NCBI GenBank assembly: GCA_015660885.1
Contig: JACTUB010000001.1
Location: forward strand, 124,001-188,000
From: Methanoregulaceae archaeon
GTDB taxonomy: Archaea; Halobacteriota; Methanomicrobia; Methanomicrobiales; Methanospirillaceae
Reading direction: 5' to 3'
Length of the DNA: 64,000 nt
Part shown: in pieces, positions 40,390 to 50,143 of the stretch
How positions within the stretch are numbered: the stretch's first letter is position 1
Layout: every line of letters begins with the position of its first letter
Notes under the pieces: model-generated
The model's database searches: none
Seen by the model: only the letters and a program-made list of their open reading frames with translations
Told to the model about the DNA's origin: nothing
Program-made: the position numbers and the translations under genes

Positions 40390-40525
40390 TATAACAATTT
40401 GCATAAGTCTTTTTCGAGAGGCCGATAACGTCGGCAACATCCCGGGGATCGCTCCTCACGAGCACGATATCGGCGCTCTCGACCGCCATATCGGTACCGG
40501 CACCGATTGCGATCCCAACATCCAC
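40390..40525 (-). pseudogene. Fragment of a heavy-metal P-type ATPase C-terminal region
   Basis: [40 protein letters not shown] matches the P1B-ATPase hinge region; the match ends abruptly at the island edge. Confidence 0.85.
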
Positions 40526-40596
40526 CCCCCTTCCTCCATCTTATATCCCCTCCTAAAAACCCACCTCTCCCCACCCCCAATCCGAGCCCTGTACAG

Positions 40597-40790
40597 CCCC
40601 GGATTGCCTTTCCGGACACCCCTTTTCCGGAACTACCTGCAAAAAACCGTACACTTTTACACACTTTTCCGGAAAACACCCGTATAATAGGATTTACGCC
40701 AAACGGGGCGTTTTGCTCGGCACTGTAAAACGCTAATGGACGCTAATGGGAGGCAAAACTCGACATTGCTGGGGGGTAACACGGTCGCGA
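40597..40790 (+). repeat. Right copy of the imperfect direct repeat flanking the AT-rich island
   Basis: See 35723-35905. Confidence 0.7.
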
Positions 40791-40986
40791 TGAATGAAAC
40801 CCCTGTTTTGGATCATGATTTTCGGGCTCCAGAAGATGTAGATCGACCGGCGGCATCCGGGTGAACGTTGTCTAAGGCGCTTTCAGGATCGGTGCGGTTA
40901 TCCTCGTCGTCCGCCGGTCAATGATCGCATTGAGATTTTTTCCTGAAAAAAAAGGATTATATAGTTAGAATCATGAGTTCAGTCAC

Positions 40987-41226
40987 ATGGAGAACGAAAC
41001 ATCCGGGCAATGCACGAAAAATCCGTACTGGTCCAATTGGAGAATGAAAGAGCATGCGTACTGCCATGGATCCGGAGGCGCCCTTTACGTCTTGGGCTTC
41101 ATCGGCGCCCTGGTATATTACCTCACTACTGCCACAAGTCTGCTGGCCGGAGTCCTGGGATTTCTCAAAGCGCTCGTCTGGCCCGCTTTCCTCGTCTATG
41201 GAGTCCTAAAATTCCTTGGGATGTAA
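40987..41226 (+). CDS. Small membrane protein
   Basis: 79 aa with two hydrophobic segments (ALYVLGFIGALVYYLTTATSLLAGVLGFLKALVWPAFLVYGVLKFLGM). Confidence 0.7.
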   Translation: MENETSGQCTKNPYWSNWRMKEHAYCHGSGGALYVLGFIGALVYYLTTATSLLAGVLGFLKALVWPAFLVYGVLKFLGM

Positions 41227-41578
41227 TGCGGTTAGGAGGCATATTACGGTACAAAACATTAAACTGATTGTTTATCCGGTTCGGGATGTAGAAAAAGCTA
41301 AAGCATTTTATGGCAGGTTTCTGGACGCTGAACCGTATGTCGATAGCGCCTACTATGTAGGTTATAAGGTTGGCAATCAGGAAGTCGGATTAGACCCTAA
41401 CTCAAAGGTGGGGCCTATTGCTTATACGGATGTAAAGGATATTAAAAGCAGTCTTCAGGAAATGATTGAAGTCGGTGCTGAAGTTGTACAAAATGTTAAG
41501 GAGGTCGGTGGTGGTTTGTTAATATCCCAAGTCAAGGACGCTGACGGTAACGTTGTTGGACTACGACAACAATCTTAA
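41216..41578 (+). CDS. Glyoxalase/VOC family protein
   Basis: IKLIVYPVRDVEKAKAFYGRFLDAEPYVDS...GGGLLISQVKDADGNVVGLRQ. Confidence 0.85.
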   Translation: MGCNAVRRHITVQNIKLIVYPVRDVEKAKAFYGRFLDAEPYVDSAYYVGYKVGNQEVGLDPNSKVGPIAYTDVKDIKSSLQEMIEVGAEVVQNVKEVGGGLLISQVKDADGNVVGLRQQS

Positions 41579-42199
41579 GGTCGCAACGGACTATCGCAAA
41601 GACGACGACAACTGGTGGGTCTGCGGACATCAATTTTAATTCCTCCGTATGGATTATCTACCCAGGAAGCCGCGCTCAAGCTGCAGTATATATGTTAGGA
41701 AAAAAACACCCAATTTTCCGTGAACCGGCAATTGCAGGTTTATCGTCAATAATAAGTACTTTTTTTACAAAAGTCGTGCAACATTTCCAATGCTAGAAAA
41801 ATACCTTGACGATCTTAAAAAAAGAAAAATCACGTGAATGAAATCTTATTTTCAGATAATTTCTCTTTTTCATCGACATCTCAAACCCCTCTTTCACGCC
41901 GCGCTTCTCAGTGCCTCGGTTCCGGCAGTTGACGACGGCCCCATCCTCAATCCGCCGGGTCCGTCAATCGGAAAGAGTCCGGGTCCTCCCCAATGCATCA
42001 GAGGTTATGGGAGGGTTGAGCGAATCAGGCTACTTCAAGCTTCTCGGTTATTGAGGAGAAGAACTAACACCGAAAATCGGTGTAGAGTGTTTTATCACTA
42101 TCTCTCGGGAAGCATAGTTTTTCAATATATCCAGCCATTGCTCAGCGAACACTCTGCTTCAAACACCCGGAGGAATACCGCAATAAAAGAGAGAGAGAA

Positions 42200-42391
42200 T
42201 TATTCACCTTTTACCGGGGTGACGCCGGCGATTTTGATATATCGTCTCTTCAGGTTATGTTTGCTGCCGATGACGGCAAATGTGCGCTCCTGAGCCTGCT
42301 TCTCATTGGGTGCCTCAATCACTTTCGTGTACGGCATCCAGTCTTCACCCATCCTGAATGTACCCTTAACCTCAAACTTCTGATTCTCCAT
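42200..42391 (-). CDS. rplX: 50S ribosomal protein L18Ae (LX)
   Basis: KFEVKGTFRMGEDWMPYTKVIEAPNEKQAQERTFAVIGSKHNLKRRYIKI. Confidence 0.88.
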   Translation of the reverse strand: MENQKFEVKGTFRMGEDWMPYTKVIEAPNEKQAQERTFAVIGSKHNLKRRYIKIAGVTPVKGE

Positions 42392-42396
42392 GATAT

Positions 42397-43059
42397 TTAC
42401 TCCAGAAATCCAAATATATCCTCTATCCGCCCCAGTTCAAACCCGCTTGTCGCATTGCCGGCAATGTAACCGGTCTCATTTACTAAAAGACCCGTACCAA
42501 CAAGGCCGCTTCCCATGTTGATGGTGCCCGTACCAACGGGAATCTTTGCGACTTCTTCAAGTCGCGCAATCTGGTGCGCGGTCGCCCGGGGGTGCACGAT
42601 AATCCCCTTGTTGGTAGCAACGCCGGCCATGCCGACAGTTTTCACGCCGCCAAGGGTCAGGTGGATCACCTCTACTTCCAGAAATTCGCCGATCTCATGC
42701 GCAAGATCTGAAGGCATGTCCTCATGGACTGCAGCGAAGGTGTCGTTTGTCATAATCACGTTACCCGCCGCATTCATCGACTCCTTGAGGAGCAGCACTT
42801 TCCTGCACTTCTCGAGCGTCGCGATCTCTTCTTCGGTTGCAAGCCCGCTCATGACAATCCCCCGGTTGTTTCCGGCTACGAGCGAGCCGATGATGGCGCT
42901 TCCCTGAATTGTCGTTTCTACGAGCTCGACGTTGAGCGCCTTGATAAGTGCCTGCCGGTAATCCTCCGGGGCATCCGGAGGGATTATGGCAATATTACCA
43001 AGTACCCGGGAAAAAACCCCGATGTTTGGATCGCCTGCAAGCGTGATCGTACGTTCCAT
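42397..43059 (-). CDS. Translation initiation factor 6
   Basis: aIF6 repeats ([25 protein letters not shown]-like [11 protein letters not shown]); start at [10 protein letters not shown]. Confidence 0.92.
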   Translation of the reverse strand: MERTITLAGDPNIGVFSRVLGNIAIIPPDAPEDYRQALIKALNVELVETTIQGSAIIGSLVAGNNRGIVMSGLATEEEIATLEKCRKVLLLKESMNAAGNVIMTNDTFAAVHEDMPSDLAHEIGEFLEVEVIHLTLGGVKTVGMAGVATNKGIIVHPRATAHQIARLEEVAKIPVGTGTINMGSGLVGTGLLVNETGYIAGNATSGFELGRIEDIFGFLE

Positions 43060-43060
43060 C

Positions 43061-43327
43061 TTACGATTCCGGCGCAAGTTCAGCCTGAACCTGCCCGTCC
43101 TCCATCTTCATGGCGCGAACCCGGATTTTTGACGGCGGCTTGGTACTGCCCCGGCTCCACACCTTCTCGTTAATACCCTGATCGAGCTTCACATCGTCGC
43201 TCTTCATATGCTTTGCAAGGTACTTCCTGATGTCTTTTATGGCGCCGTTGCTCCGCTTCCAGCGGGGCATCCTGCGAGCATCCCTCAATGGGATAACATA
43301 AATGTGCTCCTGCATCTGTTCTGCCAT
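43061..43327 (-). CDS. rpl31e: 50S ribosomal protein L31e
   Basis: [33 protein letters not shown]. Confidence 0.92.
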   Translation of the reverse strand: MAEQMQEHIYVIPLRDARRMPRWKRSNGAIKDIRKYLAKHMKSDDVKLDQGINEKVWSRGSTKPPSKIRVRAMKMEDGQVQAELAPES

Positions 43328-43331
43328 TATC

Positions 43332-43484
43332 TTACACCTTCAGTGTACTCTTCCGCCAGTTGCGCCGTTTCGGGTGCGCAACTACAGAGCGCTTGGTTCG
43401 TACCATTACCCACTGTGGCACACGACGGTTCTGGTCGCATGCTTTTGCCAGCCGTATTTTTCTGCCTTTGCTTAATTTGCTCAT
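43332..43484 (-). CDS. rpl39e: 50S ribosomal protein L39e, below the ORF-track cutoff
   Basis: [50 protein letters not shown] (50 aa), translated directly. Confidence 0.93.
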   Translation of the reverse strand: MSKLSKGRKIRLAKACDQNRRVPQWVMVRTKRSVVAHPKRRNWRKSTLKV

Positions 43485-44092
43485 TTTCCTTCACCTGATA
43501 ATAATATTGCTTTTTTTCCGACGACCAGCGACTGGTCGTGATGAGCCGGAAACAGGGGTGCGGGATTTATACCGCGAGCGAATATCGCCTCCCGGATTTC
43601 GGTCTCGTAATCACCATTACTGATCGTTCCCGTCTCCCCGTATTTTACCACCAGGAACCGGTCGACGAGCCGATCAACTTCAGGCTTGACATACCCAAGC
43701 AGGGGTCGTATATACGAACACCCTGTCCGGTTACCAAGACTCAGGACTTCTGCCCTTGAAAGCATCGGCACCCGGTCATTAAACCGTGTGCCATCACCAA
43801 CCACACGATATTCGGTGGAAAGAGTTTCAACAGCGATCTGGTGCACTCTATTGATTGCATCGTTCGGATACCCGCACGCATTCACCAGATCTACCATATC
43901 GTTCAGCAATCCTTTCCTGAATACCCGCTTTATTAAAGGCAACTCCAGCGCTTGTGCCGCAGCATCCACCGATGGGACCTGGCGGGACGGGTCGAATACA
44001 AACACATTGAGTTCAACCTCGTAATACGTACCCAGCATTATTGCTGCAAGGGAACTGTCCTTTCCGCCGCTGTAGAGCACTCCTGCCTTCAT
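43481..44092 (-). CDS. PP-loop ATP pyrophosphatase-like protein
   Basis: [20 protein letters not shown]-loop; in the ribosomal protein cluster. Confidence 0.8.
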   Translation of the reverse strand: MKAGVLYSGGKDSSLAAIMLGTYYEVELNVFVFDPSRQVPSVDAAAQALELPLIKRVFRKGLLNDMVDLVNACGYPNDAINRVHQIAVETLSTEYRVVGDGTRFNDRVPMLSRAEVLSLGNRTGCSYIRPLLGYVKPEVDRLVDRFLVVKYGETGTISNGDYETEIREAIFARGINPAPLFPAHHDQSLVVGKKAILLSGEGK

Positions 44093-44430
44093 TACTTCCG
44101 GGTAATTGTATAGTCACGTTTCTTTGGCGCAAGCTGCCTGAGCAGTTCTTTGAGCTGCGAATCCGTGATCTTGTTCTTGAGACGCCCGCTCTGGGCAAGC
44201 TGGATGAGCTGTTGTTCAACAGCACCGGCAAAATCCGGTTTCGTCAGCTTGATAGTGTTTAGGCGCTCCCGGGCATCGGGCTCGAGGATCGACATAAGCA
44301 CCATCTGCATCTGAGACTTAATACGCTCCTGGCGTTCGAGCTCTGCCTGCATTGCCTGTTGATCGCCAGCCTGCTGCTGCAGCTGGGCCATCCTGCGTTT
44401 GCGGAGTTCATTCAGCTCGTCGTCTCCCAT
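44092..44430 (-). CDS. PDCD5-family DNA-binding protein
   Basis: ELNELRKRRMAQLQQQAG, LEPDARERLNTIKLTKPDFAGAVEQQLIQLAQSGRL. Confidence 0.92.
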   Translation of the reverse strand: MGDDELNELRKRRMAQLQQQAGDQQAMQAELERQERIKSQMQMVLMSILEPDARERLNTIKLTKPDFAGAVEQQLIQLAQSGRLKNKITDSQLKELLRQLAPKKRDYTITRK

Positions 44431-44439
44431 TAGTGTGCC

Positions 44440-45066
44440 TCACTGTGGTACTTCGGATTTTTCCGGTTTCTTGCTTTCAGCTTTCTTAGCTGCCGGTTTC
44501 TTCTCGGTCTTCTCACCTTTTTCGGTCTTTTCACCCTTTACGCCACCGGCTTTCTCGGCCTTCTCCTTCTTGGCGTCGGATTTCTTGCCTTCTGCCTTCT
44601 TGGGTTCGGGTTCGGCTGTTGCCTTTACGCGTCGGGGCACCGGTGCCGGCGGGTTGGTCTTAACTTCATGTGCCATGCCATCAAGAAATGCCATACCTGC
44701 GGGTGAAACTTTTCGGCCGGTCTTGTCATGGACGACGAGTCCTGCAGCTTCCAGCTGCTGGAGGGATTTGCGAAGAATAGATCCACTGCCTTTCCTGAAT
44801 GCATTCGGCTTTGAACCCCGATTCTTTTTCCCGCCGTAAAAACTCCGCATCCTCTCGACACCCAGCGGGCCATCGACATAGACGCGCCTCAACACTGCCG
44901 CCACTCGGACAAACCACCAGTCCGGATCTTCGGGAGGCATTTCTTTATGTGCCCCGGTCTTTGCAAAGGAAGCCCATGCCGGTGGAGTAATTTCCTTCCG
45001 TTTCCTGAGCTCCTCTGCGACCTTCCTGATAAGGTGGTCAGCCGAGGCATCGAATACCGTTGTCAT
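44440..45066 (-). CDS. rps19e: 30S ribosomal protein S19e with a long Lys/Glu/Ala-rich C-terminal extension
   Basis: S19e core (PPAWASFAKTGAHKEMPPEDPDWWFVRVAAVLRRVYVDGPLGVERMRSFYGGKKNRG), then about 60 aa of KKAEGKKSDAKKEKAEKAGG-type sequence. Confidence 0.92.
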   Translation of the reverse strand: MTTVFDASADHLIRKVAEELRKRKEITPPAWASFAKTGAHKEMPPEDPDWWFVRVAAVLRRVYVDGPLGVERMRSFYGGKKNRGSKPNAFRKGSGSILRKSLQQLEAAGLVVHDKTGRKVSPAGMAFLDGMAHEVKTNPPAPVPRRVKATAEPEPKKAEGKKSDAKKEKAEKAGGVKGEKTEKGEKTEKKPAAKKAESKKPEKSEVPQ

Positions 45067-45175
45067 CTAGGGACCTCACTGTTCATTTTTTGCTAACAGT
45101 CTATACATATTCGTGGATAGGGTTTTTATACGTTTCTGGCAGCAGTTCTCCGCCATACCAGAAGGCAAACGCAGG

Positions 45176-45427
45176 TTATTTTCTGGCTGTTTTCTTTTTT
45201 TCTTCAAGCACCATCGTCCTCCCACGCACCTCTACGAGCGTCGCATTTGCCTGAGAAGCAACGGTTACCGGGTCAATTTGTATGTTCTGGAGCCATTTTA
45301 CTTTGATCATCTTGCGTTTCCTGAGTTGTTCCCCGATCTCATCGATCATGGTTTCGGTACAGCCCTGTCTACCGATCCACACGGTCGGTTTGAGGTCCTG
45401 CATCGATCGGTCAGCTTGACGGGACAT
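45176..45427 (-). CDS. YhbY/CRM-domain RNA-binding protein
   Basis: LKPTVWIGRQGCTETMIDEIGEQLRKRKMIKVK. Confidence 0.88.
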   Translation of the reverse strand: MSRQADRSMQDLKPTVWIGRQGCTETMIDEIGEQLRKRKMIKVKWLQNIQIDPVTVASQANATLVEVRGRTMVLEEKKKTARK

Positions 45428-45737
45428 GAAGCTTCACCAAACGATAACGGGTCTTTTTATTGCAGGAATGGCAGGTAACAACCACATTGCCCCGGTGTAC
45501 CCGAACCCGCATATTCCTCCCGGGTACGAGAAATGAATAACAGTGATGGCAGTACTGGTGACGGAGTGCCCGATCGATGCGGATACGCTGGCGCATAGCA
45601 ATCTTTCGTGCTATTTCGACATACCGATTGCTCCGTTCGGGATTCGCACAAAACTGCTTCCGTGCCTGTTCAAACAGGACCTCAATACGCTCCCGGGCGA
45701 TCTTTTTGGTCGCAGGGTTGCGGGATTTCTCCTTCAT
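45411..45737 (-). CDS. rnp4: Ribonuclease P protein component 4 (Rpp21/Rpr2)
   Basis: ATKKIARERIEVLFEQARK, CHHCYSFLVPGRNMRVRVHRGNVVVTCHSCNKKTRYR zinc ribbon. Start at MKEKSRNPA preferred. Confidence 0.88.
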   Translation of the reverse strand: MKEKSRNPATKKIARERIEVLFEQARKQFCANPERSNRYVEIARKIAMRQRIRIDRALRHQYCHHCYSFLVPGRNMRVRVHRGNVVVTCHSCNKKTRYRLVKLHVPSS

Positions 45738-45847
45738 TGTCTTTGTTACTTTGCTCCCCGGATGTGGTAATCTATCAGCGTATGAGATATAAAAGGAACG
45801 GTGATTTTTCCATTCGTGCGGATGGGACAACCTGAATACGAAAAAAA

Positions 45848-46456
45848 TCAGAAGATTCTGACAGTTCTTCCGTCAATCACCAGCCTTTCTTCACAGAAAA
45901 GCCGGATTGCGTCAGGAAGACATTCATGCTCATGCTCCAGAATCCGTTCTGCAAGTAAATCCTCATCATCGCCATCCAGTACGGTGACGCAGCGCTGGAG
46001 AATAATCGGGCCGCAATCAAGGCTTTCGTCGACGAAATGCACCGTGCAGCCGGATACCTTTACGCCATAATTCAATGCCTGTCGCTGGGCATGCAGCCCG
46101 GTGAAGCTGGGGAGGAGTGCAGGGTGAATGTTCATTATTTTTCCGGAAAATGAGCGGACAATGCTGGTGCCGAGAATACGCATGTAACCGGCAAGCACGA
46201 AGAGATCCACATTGACCTGCTGCATTGCCGAGAGGAGGGCACATTCATACATCTCACGTGATGGAAATGATGAATAATCTATGATCGTTGCCGGGATTCC
46301 GGCATTTTTTGCCCTTTCGATGGCATACGCATCCGGATTGTCAGTAATAAGTGCGACACAGGTTGCGGGGATTTTTCCTTTCTGGATGGCCTCGATTACT
46401 GCCTGAAAGTTCGAACCTCTGCCCGATGCCAGTACCGCGATGCGTTTTTTCATCAT
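45848..46456 (-). CDS. purN: Phosphoribosylglycinamide formyltransferase
   Basis: IAVLASGRGSNFQAVIEAI, NIHPALLPSFTGLHAQRQAL, GCTVHFVDESLDCGPIILQR. Confidence 0.94.
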   Translation of the reverse strand: MMKKRIAVLASGRGSNFQAVIEAIQKGKIPATCVALITDNPDAYAIERAKNAGIPATIIDYSSFPSREMYECALLSAMQQVNVDLFVLAGYMRILGTSIVRSFSGKIMNIHPALLPSFTGLHAQRQALNYGVKVSGCTVHFVDESLDCGPIILQRCVTVLDGDDEDLLAERILEHEHECLPDAIRLFCEERLVIDGRTVRIF

Positions 46457-46489
46457 TTTCTTCCTATGGGGTTTAAATCTGAATCTTTC

Positions 46490-47761
46490 TTAACGATTTT
46501 CCTCCCCTTGTGAGGGATGGATTACTATCTTCACTTTCACGATACGCCGACCATGCATCTGCATCACTACCAGTGTAATCTTTCCTTCGTTGATCTCTGT
46601 TTTTTCTCCGGGATGCAGAGGGATGTGCCCCAGCCGGTCAATGATAAGGCCGCCAACAGTCTCGTACGCTTCGTCAACCGGGAGATTAATATCAATTCGA
46701 TCGTTGATATCGTCCACCCACATCTGGGCATCCACCACATAAACACCTTCGGAAATATTCAGGATTTCAGGTTCTTCCTTATCATACTCGTCCAGGATGT
46801 CACCGACAAGCTCCTCAAGGATATCCTCAACGGTCACAATTCCGACAAAACTGCTGTACTCATCAATGACGATCGCCATCTGAACCCTGTGCACTTGAAG
46901 TTCTTTTAACAAATCGTCAATTTTTTTGGTTTCCGGGACAAACATTGGGTCATACATGATCTCTTTAATTGTCGAGTCTTTACGACGCGAGACCATCGCA
47001 GAGAAGACATCCTTTACATTCAGAATTCCGGTAATATTGTCATTCTGATCGTGGTATACAGGAATACGTGAAAAGCCGGTTTCATTGAAGATCCGAATTG
47101 CTTCTTCAAAGGTTACCGTGTCCTCCATGAGTATCACATCGACCCGGGGCGTCATGATCTCGCGTGCGGTGGTGTCAGCAAACTCGAGCACCGAGTAAAG
47201 CATGTCCTGCTCACCCTGCTCGATGGTCCCATCCTCCTTGCCGACATCAATCCATTCCTTAATCTCCTCTTCAGTCACTGCCGGTTCAGCACTTTCCTTA
47301 CCGATACCGAACTTCGGGCTAACACGTTCGACAAGCCAGATTAAAGGAGTAAAAATGCGTGAGAGGAAAAGGATGACTGGTGCGACGGTAAGCGCAAACG
47401 AATCCGATGCCCGGGCCGCATAGATCTTGGGGCCGATCTCACCGAAGATAAGAAGAATAATAACTACAAACCCGGTGGCTATCCCGACACCAAGATCTCC
47501 GAATATCTGTATCGCGATAGCGGTTGCAATTGAAGCAGCGGCAATGTTAACAATCGTATTCCCGATGAGAATGGTAATGAGAAGGTGCTCGGGAGATTCT
47601 TTTAGTGAAGCAACGGCGTTTGAACCGGGCTTTCCTTCATTGACAAGTGTCCTTGCTTTTGCACGGGTTATCGAGATAAGGGCAACTTCCGAGCTCGCAA
47701 AGAACGCCGAAAGGAGGATACAGATGACGAAGAGCAGGATTTCAATAGCGTCCTGGATCAT
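46490..47761 (-). CDS. CNNM/CorC-type hemolysin family protein with CBS domains
   Basis: N-terminal DUF21 TM domain, REIMTPRVDVILM, CBS pair, C-terminal transporter-associated domain. Confidence 0.92.
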   Translation of the reverse strand: MIQDAIEILLFVICILLSAFFASSEVALISITRAKARTLVNEGKPGSNAVASLKESPEHLLITILIGNTIVNIAAASIATAIAIQIFGDLGVGIATGFVVIILLIFGEIGPKIYAARASDSFALTVAPVILFLSRIFTPLIWLVERVSPKFGIGKESAEPAVTEEEIKEWIDVGKEDGTIEQGEQDMLYSVLEFADTTAREIMTPRVDVILMEDTVTFEEAIRIFNETGFSRIPVYHDQNDNITGILNVKDVFSAMVSRRKDSTIKEIMYDPMFVPETKKIDDLLKELQVHRVQMAIVIDEYSSFVGIVTVEDILEELVGDILDEYDKEEPEILNISEGVYVVDAQMWVDDINDRIDINLPVDEAYETVGGLIIDRLGHIPLHPGEKTEINEGKITLVVMQMHGRRIVKVKIVIHPSQGEENR

Positions 47762-47859
47762 CGCATTTCACGCCGTGCTGGTGCACGCAGAGTATTCTGG
47801 ATCATAAATAAAAATATACTAACATATTCGGGAAGGAATTAAATAAAACCAGCGCTTTA

Positions 47860-48681
47860 TTAGTCCATACATTCCCGCATAAAGGCGCAATCCCGGGCAA
47901 GCAGTGCAATCTTTTCTTCGCAGGATAGTGGACGCTGCAAATTCAGGTCCTCGATCTCGAGAGTAAGGCTTCCCTTGAAATGGTATTCTTTTAAAGATTC
48001 CATGACCGTCACCATAGATGTATGCCGATCAAGGGGGTAGTGTGCTTTACCGTTATTATACCGGCTGAGATGCACATTGATCAGTCGATCGGAACAGAGT
48101 TCGATATACCGGATAGGCTCGTCAACTGATTTTGCCATTGCATGTGCAACATCGAGAGTGAAGAACAACCAAGGTTCCTCATCAAGCAGTGAACGCATGC
48201 GTTCCGGTGTACAGAGAAGGGAGTTGACGATCGGTTCCATATTTTCCATGCCGATTTTGATCGAATTGCTGGTCGTTACTTCACGGATCGCGGAGACAAA
48301 GTGATCAAATCGTGTAAAGTCCGCTGTACCGGGGGGTCGTTTTGCCGTTCTGCGGCCCGGATGTACCGTAAGGATATGAGCTCCCAGCCGCTCAGCTATC
48401 GTGATGGCCCGGACGGAGTATTCCACAGAGACCTGTGCCACATCGGGATTGATGGAACAGGGATTCAGGTCGAGAATAGGTGCATGGACGGTCATGGTGG
48501 CAACTTCAGGATGCTCATTCCTGCACGCAATCACTTCATTCACCGGAAGGTCACGAAGCCAGAAATGCGGTGTTTCCAGCCAGAACTCCATTCCATTTAA
48601 GCCGGCGCGGGACACAAACGAGAATATTTCTTTGAGCGTGTACTCATGAAAAAACATACTGGCGACGGAAAAAGATACCAT
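47860..48681 (-). CDS. Xylose isomerase-like TIM-barrel protein
   Basis: NGMEFWLETPHFW, HAPILDLNPCSINP, GMENMEP, FTLDVAHA, NVHLSRY. Confidence 0.85.
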   Translation of the reverse strand: MVSFSVASMFFHEYTLKEIFSFVSRAGLNGMEFWLETPHFWLRDLPVNEVIACRNEHPEVATMTVHAPILDLNPCSINPDVAQVSVEYSVRAITIAERLGAHILTVHPGRRTAKRPPGTADFTRFDHFVSAIREVTTSNSIKIGMENMEPIVNSLLCTPERMRSLLDEEPWLFFTLDVAHAMAKSVDEPIRYIELCSDRLINVHLSRYNNGKAHYPLDRHTSMVTVMESLKEYHFKGSLTLEIEDLNLQRPLSCEEKIALLARDCAFMRECMD

Positions 48682-48723
48682 GGTAGTACTATTTCATATG
48701 CGGTTTTAACCTAATAATGCTTG

Positions 48724-49974
48724 ATGGACTGGTTCAACCGCCCTGATGCCCCCGCCGTTTGTGAAAAAGCACCATTAAGGGTCTCCGAGCTGTCAGCGAT
48801 TATTGAAGGTCTCCTGGACAATCCGCTCCTGCAGGATATCCTCGTCCGTGGAGAAGTGACTAATTATACCCATCATGCACGGGGACACCGCTACTTCTCG
48901 CTCTCGGAGAAAGGCGGGGGCAACACCGCTGCTGTTATTAAATGTGTCATGTGGCGTTCCGATGCAGAACGGCTTTCATTCAATCCTTCCGAGGGCTTGG
49001 AGGTAATCGTGGCAGGGACGGTAAGGGCTTACGCACCCCATGGATCGTACCAACTACAGGTAAAAGAGATAAGAAAAGCCGGTCTGGGAGAGAAATTCCT
49101 GCTCATTGAACAGTGGAAAAAGCAACTTGCCGCCGAGGGGTGTTTTTCCCTGGAACGGAAACGCTGCCTTCCCACCTTCCCGGCACGACTCGGTGTGGTT
49201 ACCTCCGAGACGGGAGCGGTAATCCATGATATCAGGACCGTAGTGGCAAGACGGTACCCTCTGGAAATTATCATATCACCGACGGCAGTGCAGGGAGAAC
49301 TGGCACCGCGGGAGATTGCAGATGCGATTACCCGCCTCACGGGTCTGGTGGACGTAGTCATCGTTGCTCGGGGAGGTGGCAGCTTTGAGGATTTGTTCCC
49401 CTTTAACCATCCGGATGTGGTGCGGGCAATTGTTGCATGTCCAGTTCCGGTTGTCAGCGCAATCGGGCATGAAGTGGATGTAACGTTGAGTGATCTCGCT
49501 GCAGACCTTAGGGCAGCAACCCCCTCCGCTGCCGCAGAACTGGTGGTACCAGACCGGATCGTGCTGATAGCCCGGTTACAGGAACTTAAATCCCAGCTGA
49601 ACGCTGCATTGCAGGCCCGGGTTGCTTGGGCATGTAATGAGATTTCTGATCTTCGGGACCGGCTCCGCCCGCAGAGGTTCAGCCGGAAACTCGAAGAAAG
49701 AAAACAAAACACCGCTGATCTGTCGGATCGGCTCGAACGGGCTTTTTCAAACCGGCTCGAGCGCGAACACCTTCTTCTCGCGGAGATGAAAACTGCACTG
49801 GACAGCAGGAACCCGCTTGCCGTACTTGCCCGGGGCTACTGTGTTGCGGAGAAGCAGGGTGCAGTTGTGAGAAGCTCAGACACCCTAACAAAAGGAGATC
49901 GTATGAAAATCAGATTTTATGACGGCAACAGCAGGGTAATCGTGGAGCAGGTGGATCATGAAAGAAACCTATGA
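48724..49974 (+). CDS. xseA: Exodeoxyribonuclease VII large subunit
   Basis: OB fold, VTSETGAVIHDIRTVVARRYP, ARGGGSFEDLFPFN, SAIGHEVDVTLSDLAADLRAATPSAAAEL. Confidence 0.94.
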   Translation: MDWFNRPDAPAVCEKAPLRVSELSAIIEGLLDNPLLQDILVRGEVTNYTHHARGHRYFSLSEKGGGNTAAVIKCVMWRSDAERLSFNPSEGLEVIVAGTVRAYAPHGSYQLQVKEIRKAGLGEKFLLIEQWKKQLAAEGCFSLERKRCLPTFPARLGVVTSETGAVIHDIRTVVARRYPLEIIISPTAVQGELAPREIADAITRLTGLVDVVIVARGGGSFEDLFPFNHPDVVRAIVACPVPVVSAIGHEVDVTLSDLAADLRAATPSAAAELVVPDRIVLIARLQELKSQLNAALQARVAWACNEISDLRDRLRPQRFSRKLEERKQNTADLSDRLERAFSNRLEREHLLLAEMKTALDSRNPLAVLARGYCVAEKQGAVVRSSDTLTKGDRMKIRFYDGNSRVIVEQVDHERNL

Positions 49975-50143
49975 GACGAAAATCGAACAATTAAGAAAGA
50001 TCATTGAAAAGATTGAGGACGGTAATACCGGACTTGATGAAAGCATAAGGCTGTATGAACAGGGTGCAGTGCTGGTAAAACAATGCGAGATACTGCTCAC
50101 CGAAGCAGAATTAAAAATTACCACCTTCAGCCGGGACGCATAG
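49958..50143 (+). CDS. xseB: Exodeoxyribonuclease VII small subunit
   Basis: YETKIEQLRKIIEKIEDGNTGLDESIRLYEQGAVLVKQCEILL; overlaps xseA. Confidence 0.92.
   Translation: MKETYETKIEQLRKIIEKIEDGNTGLDESIRLYEQGAVLVKQCEILLTEAELKITTFSRDA

Noticed and set aside
41838-42293. 151-aa + strand ORF upstream of LX
   Set aside because: No recognisable motif and overlaps the LX gene antisense; likely noncoding.
49029-49712. 227-aa minus-strand ORF antisense to xseA
   Set aside because: Shadow ORF; Ser/Thr/Arg-rich with no domain.
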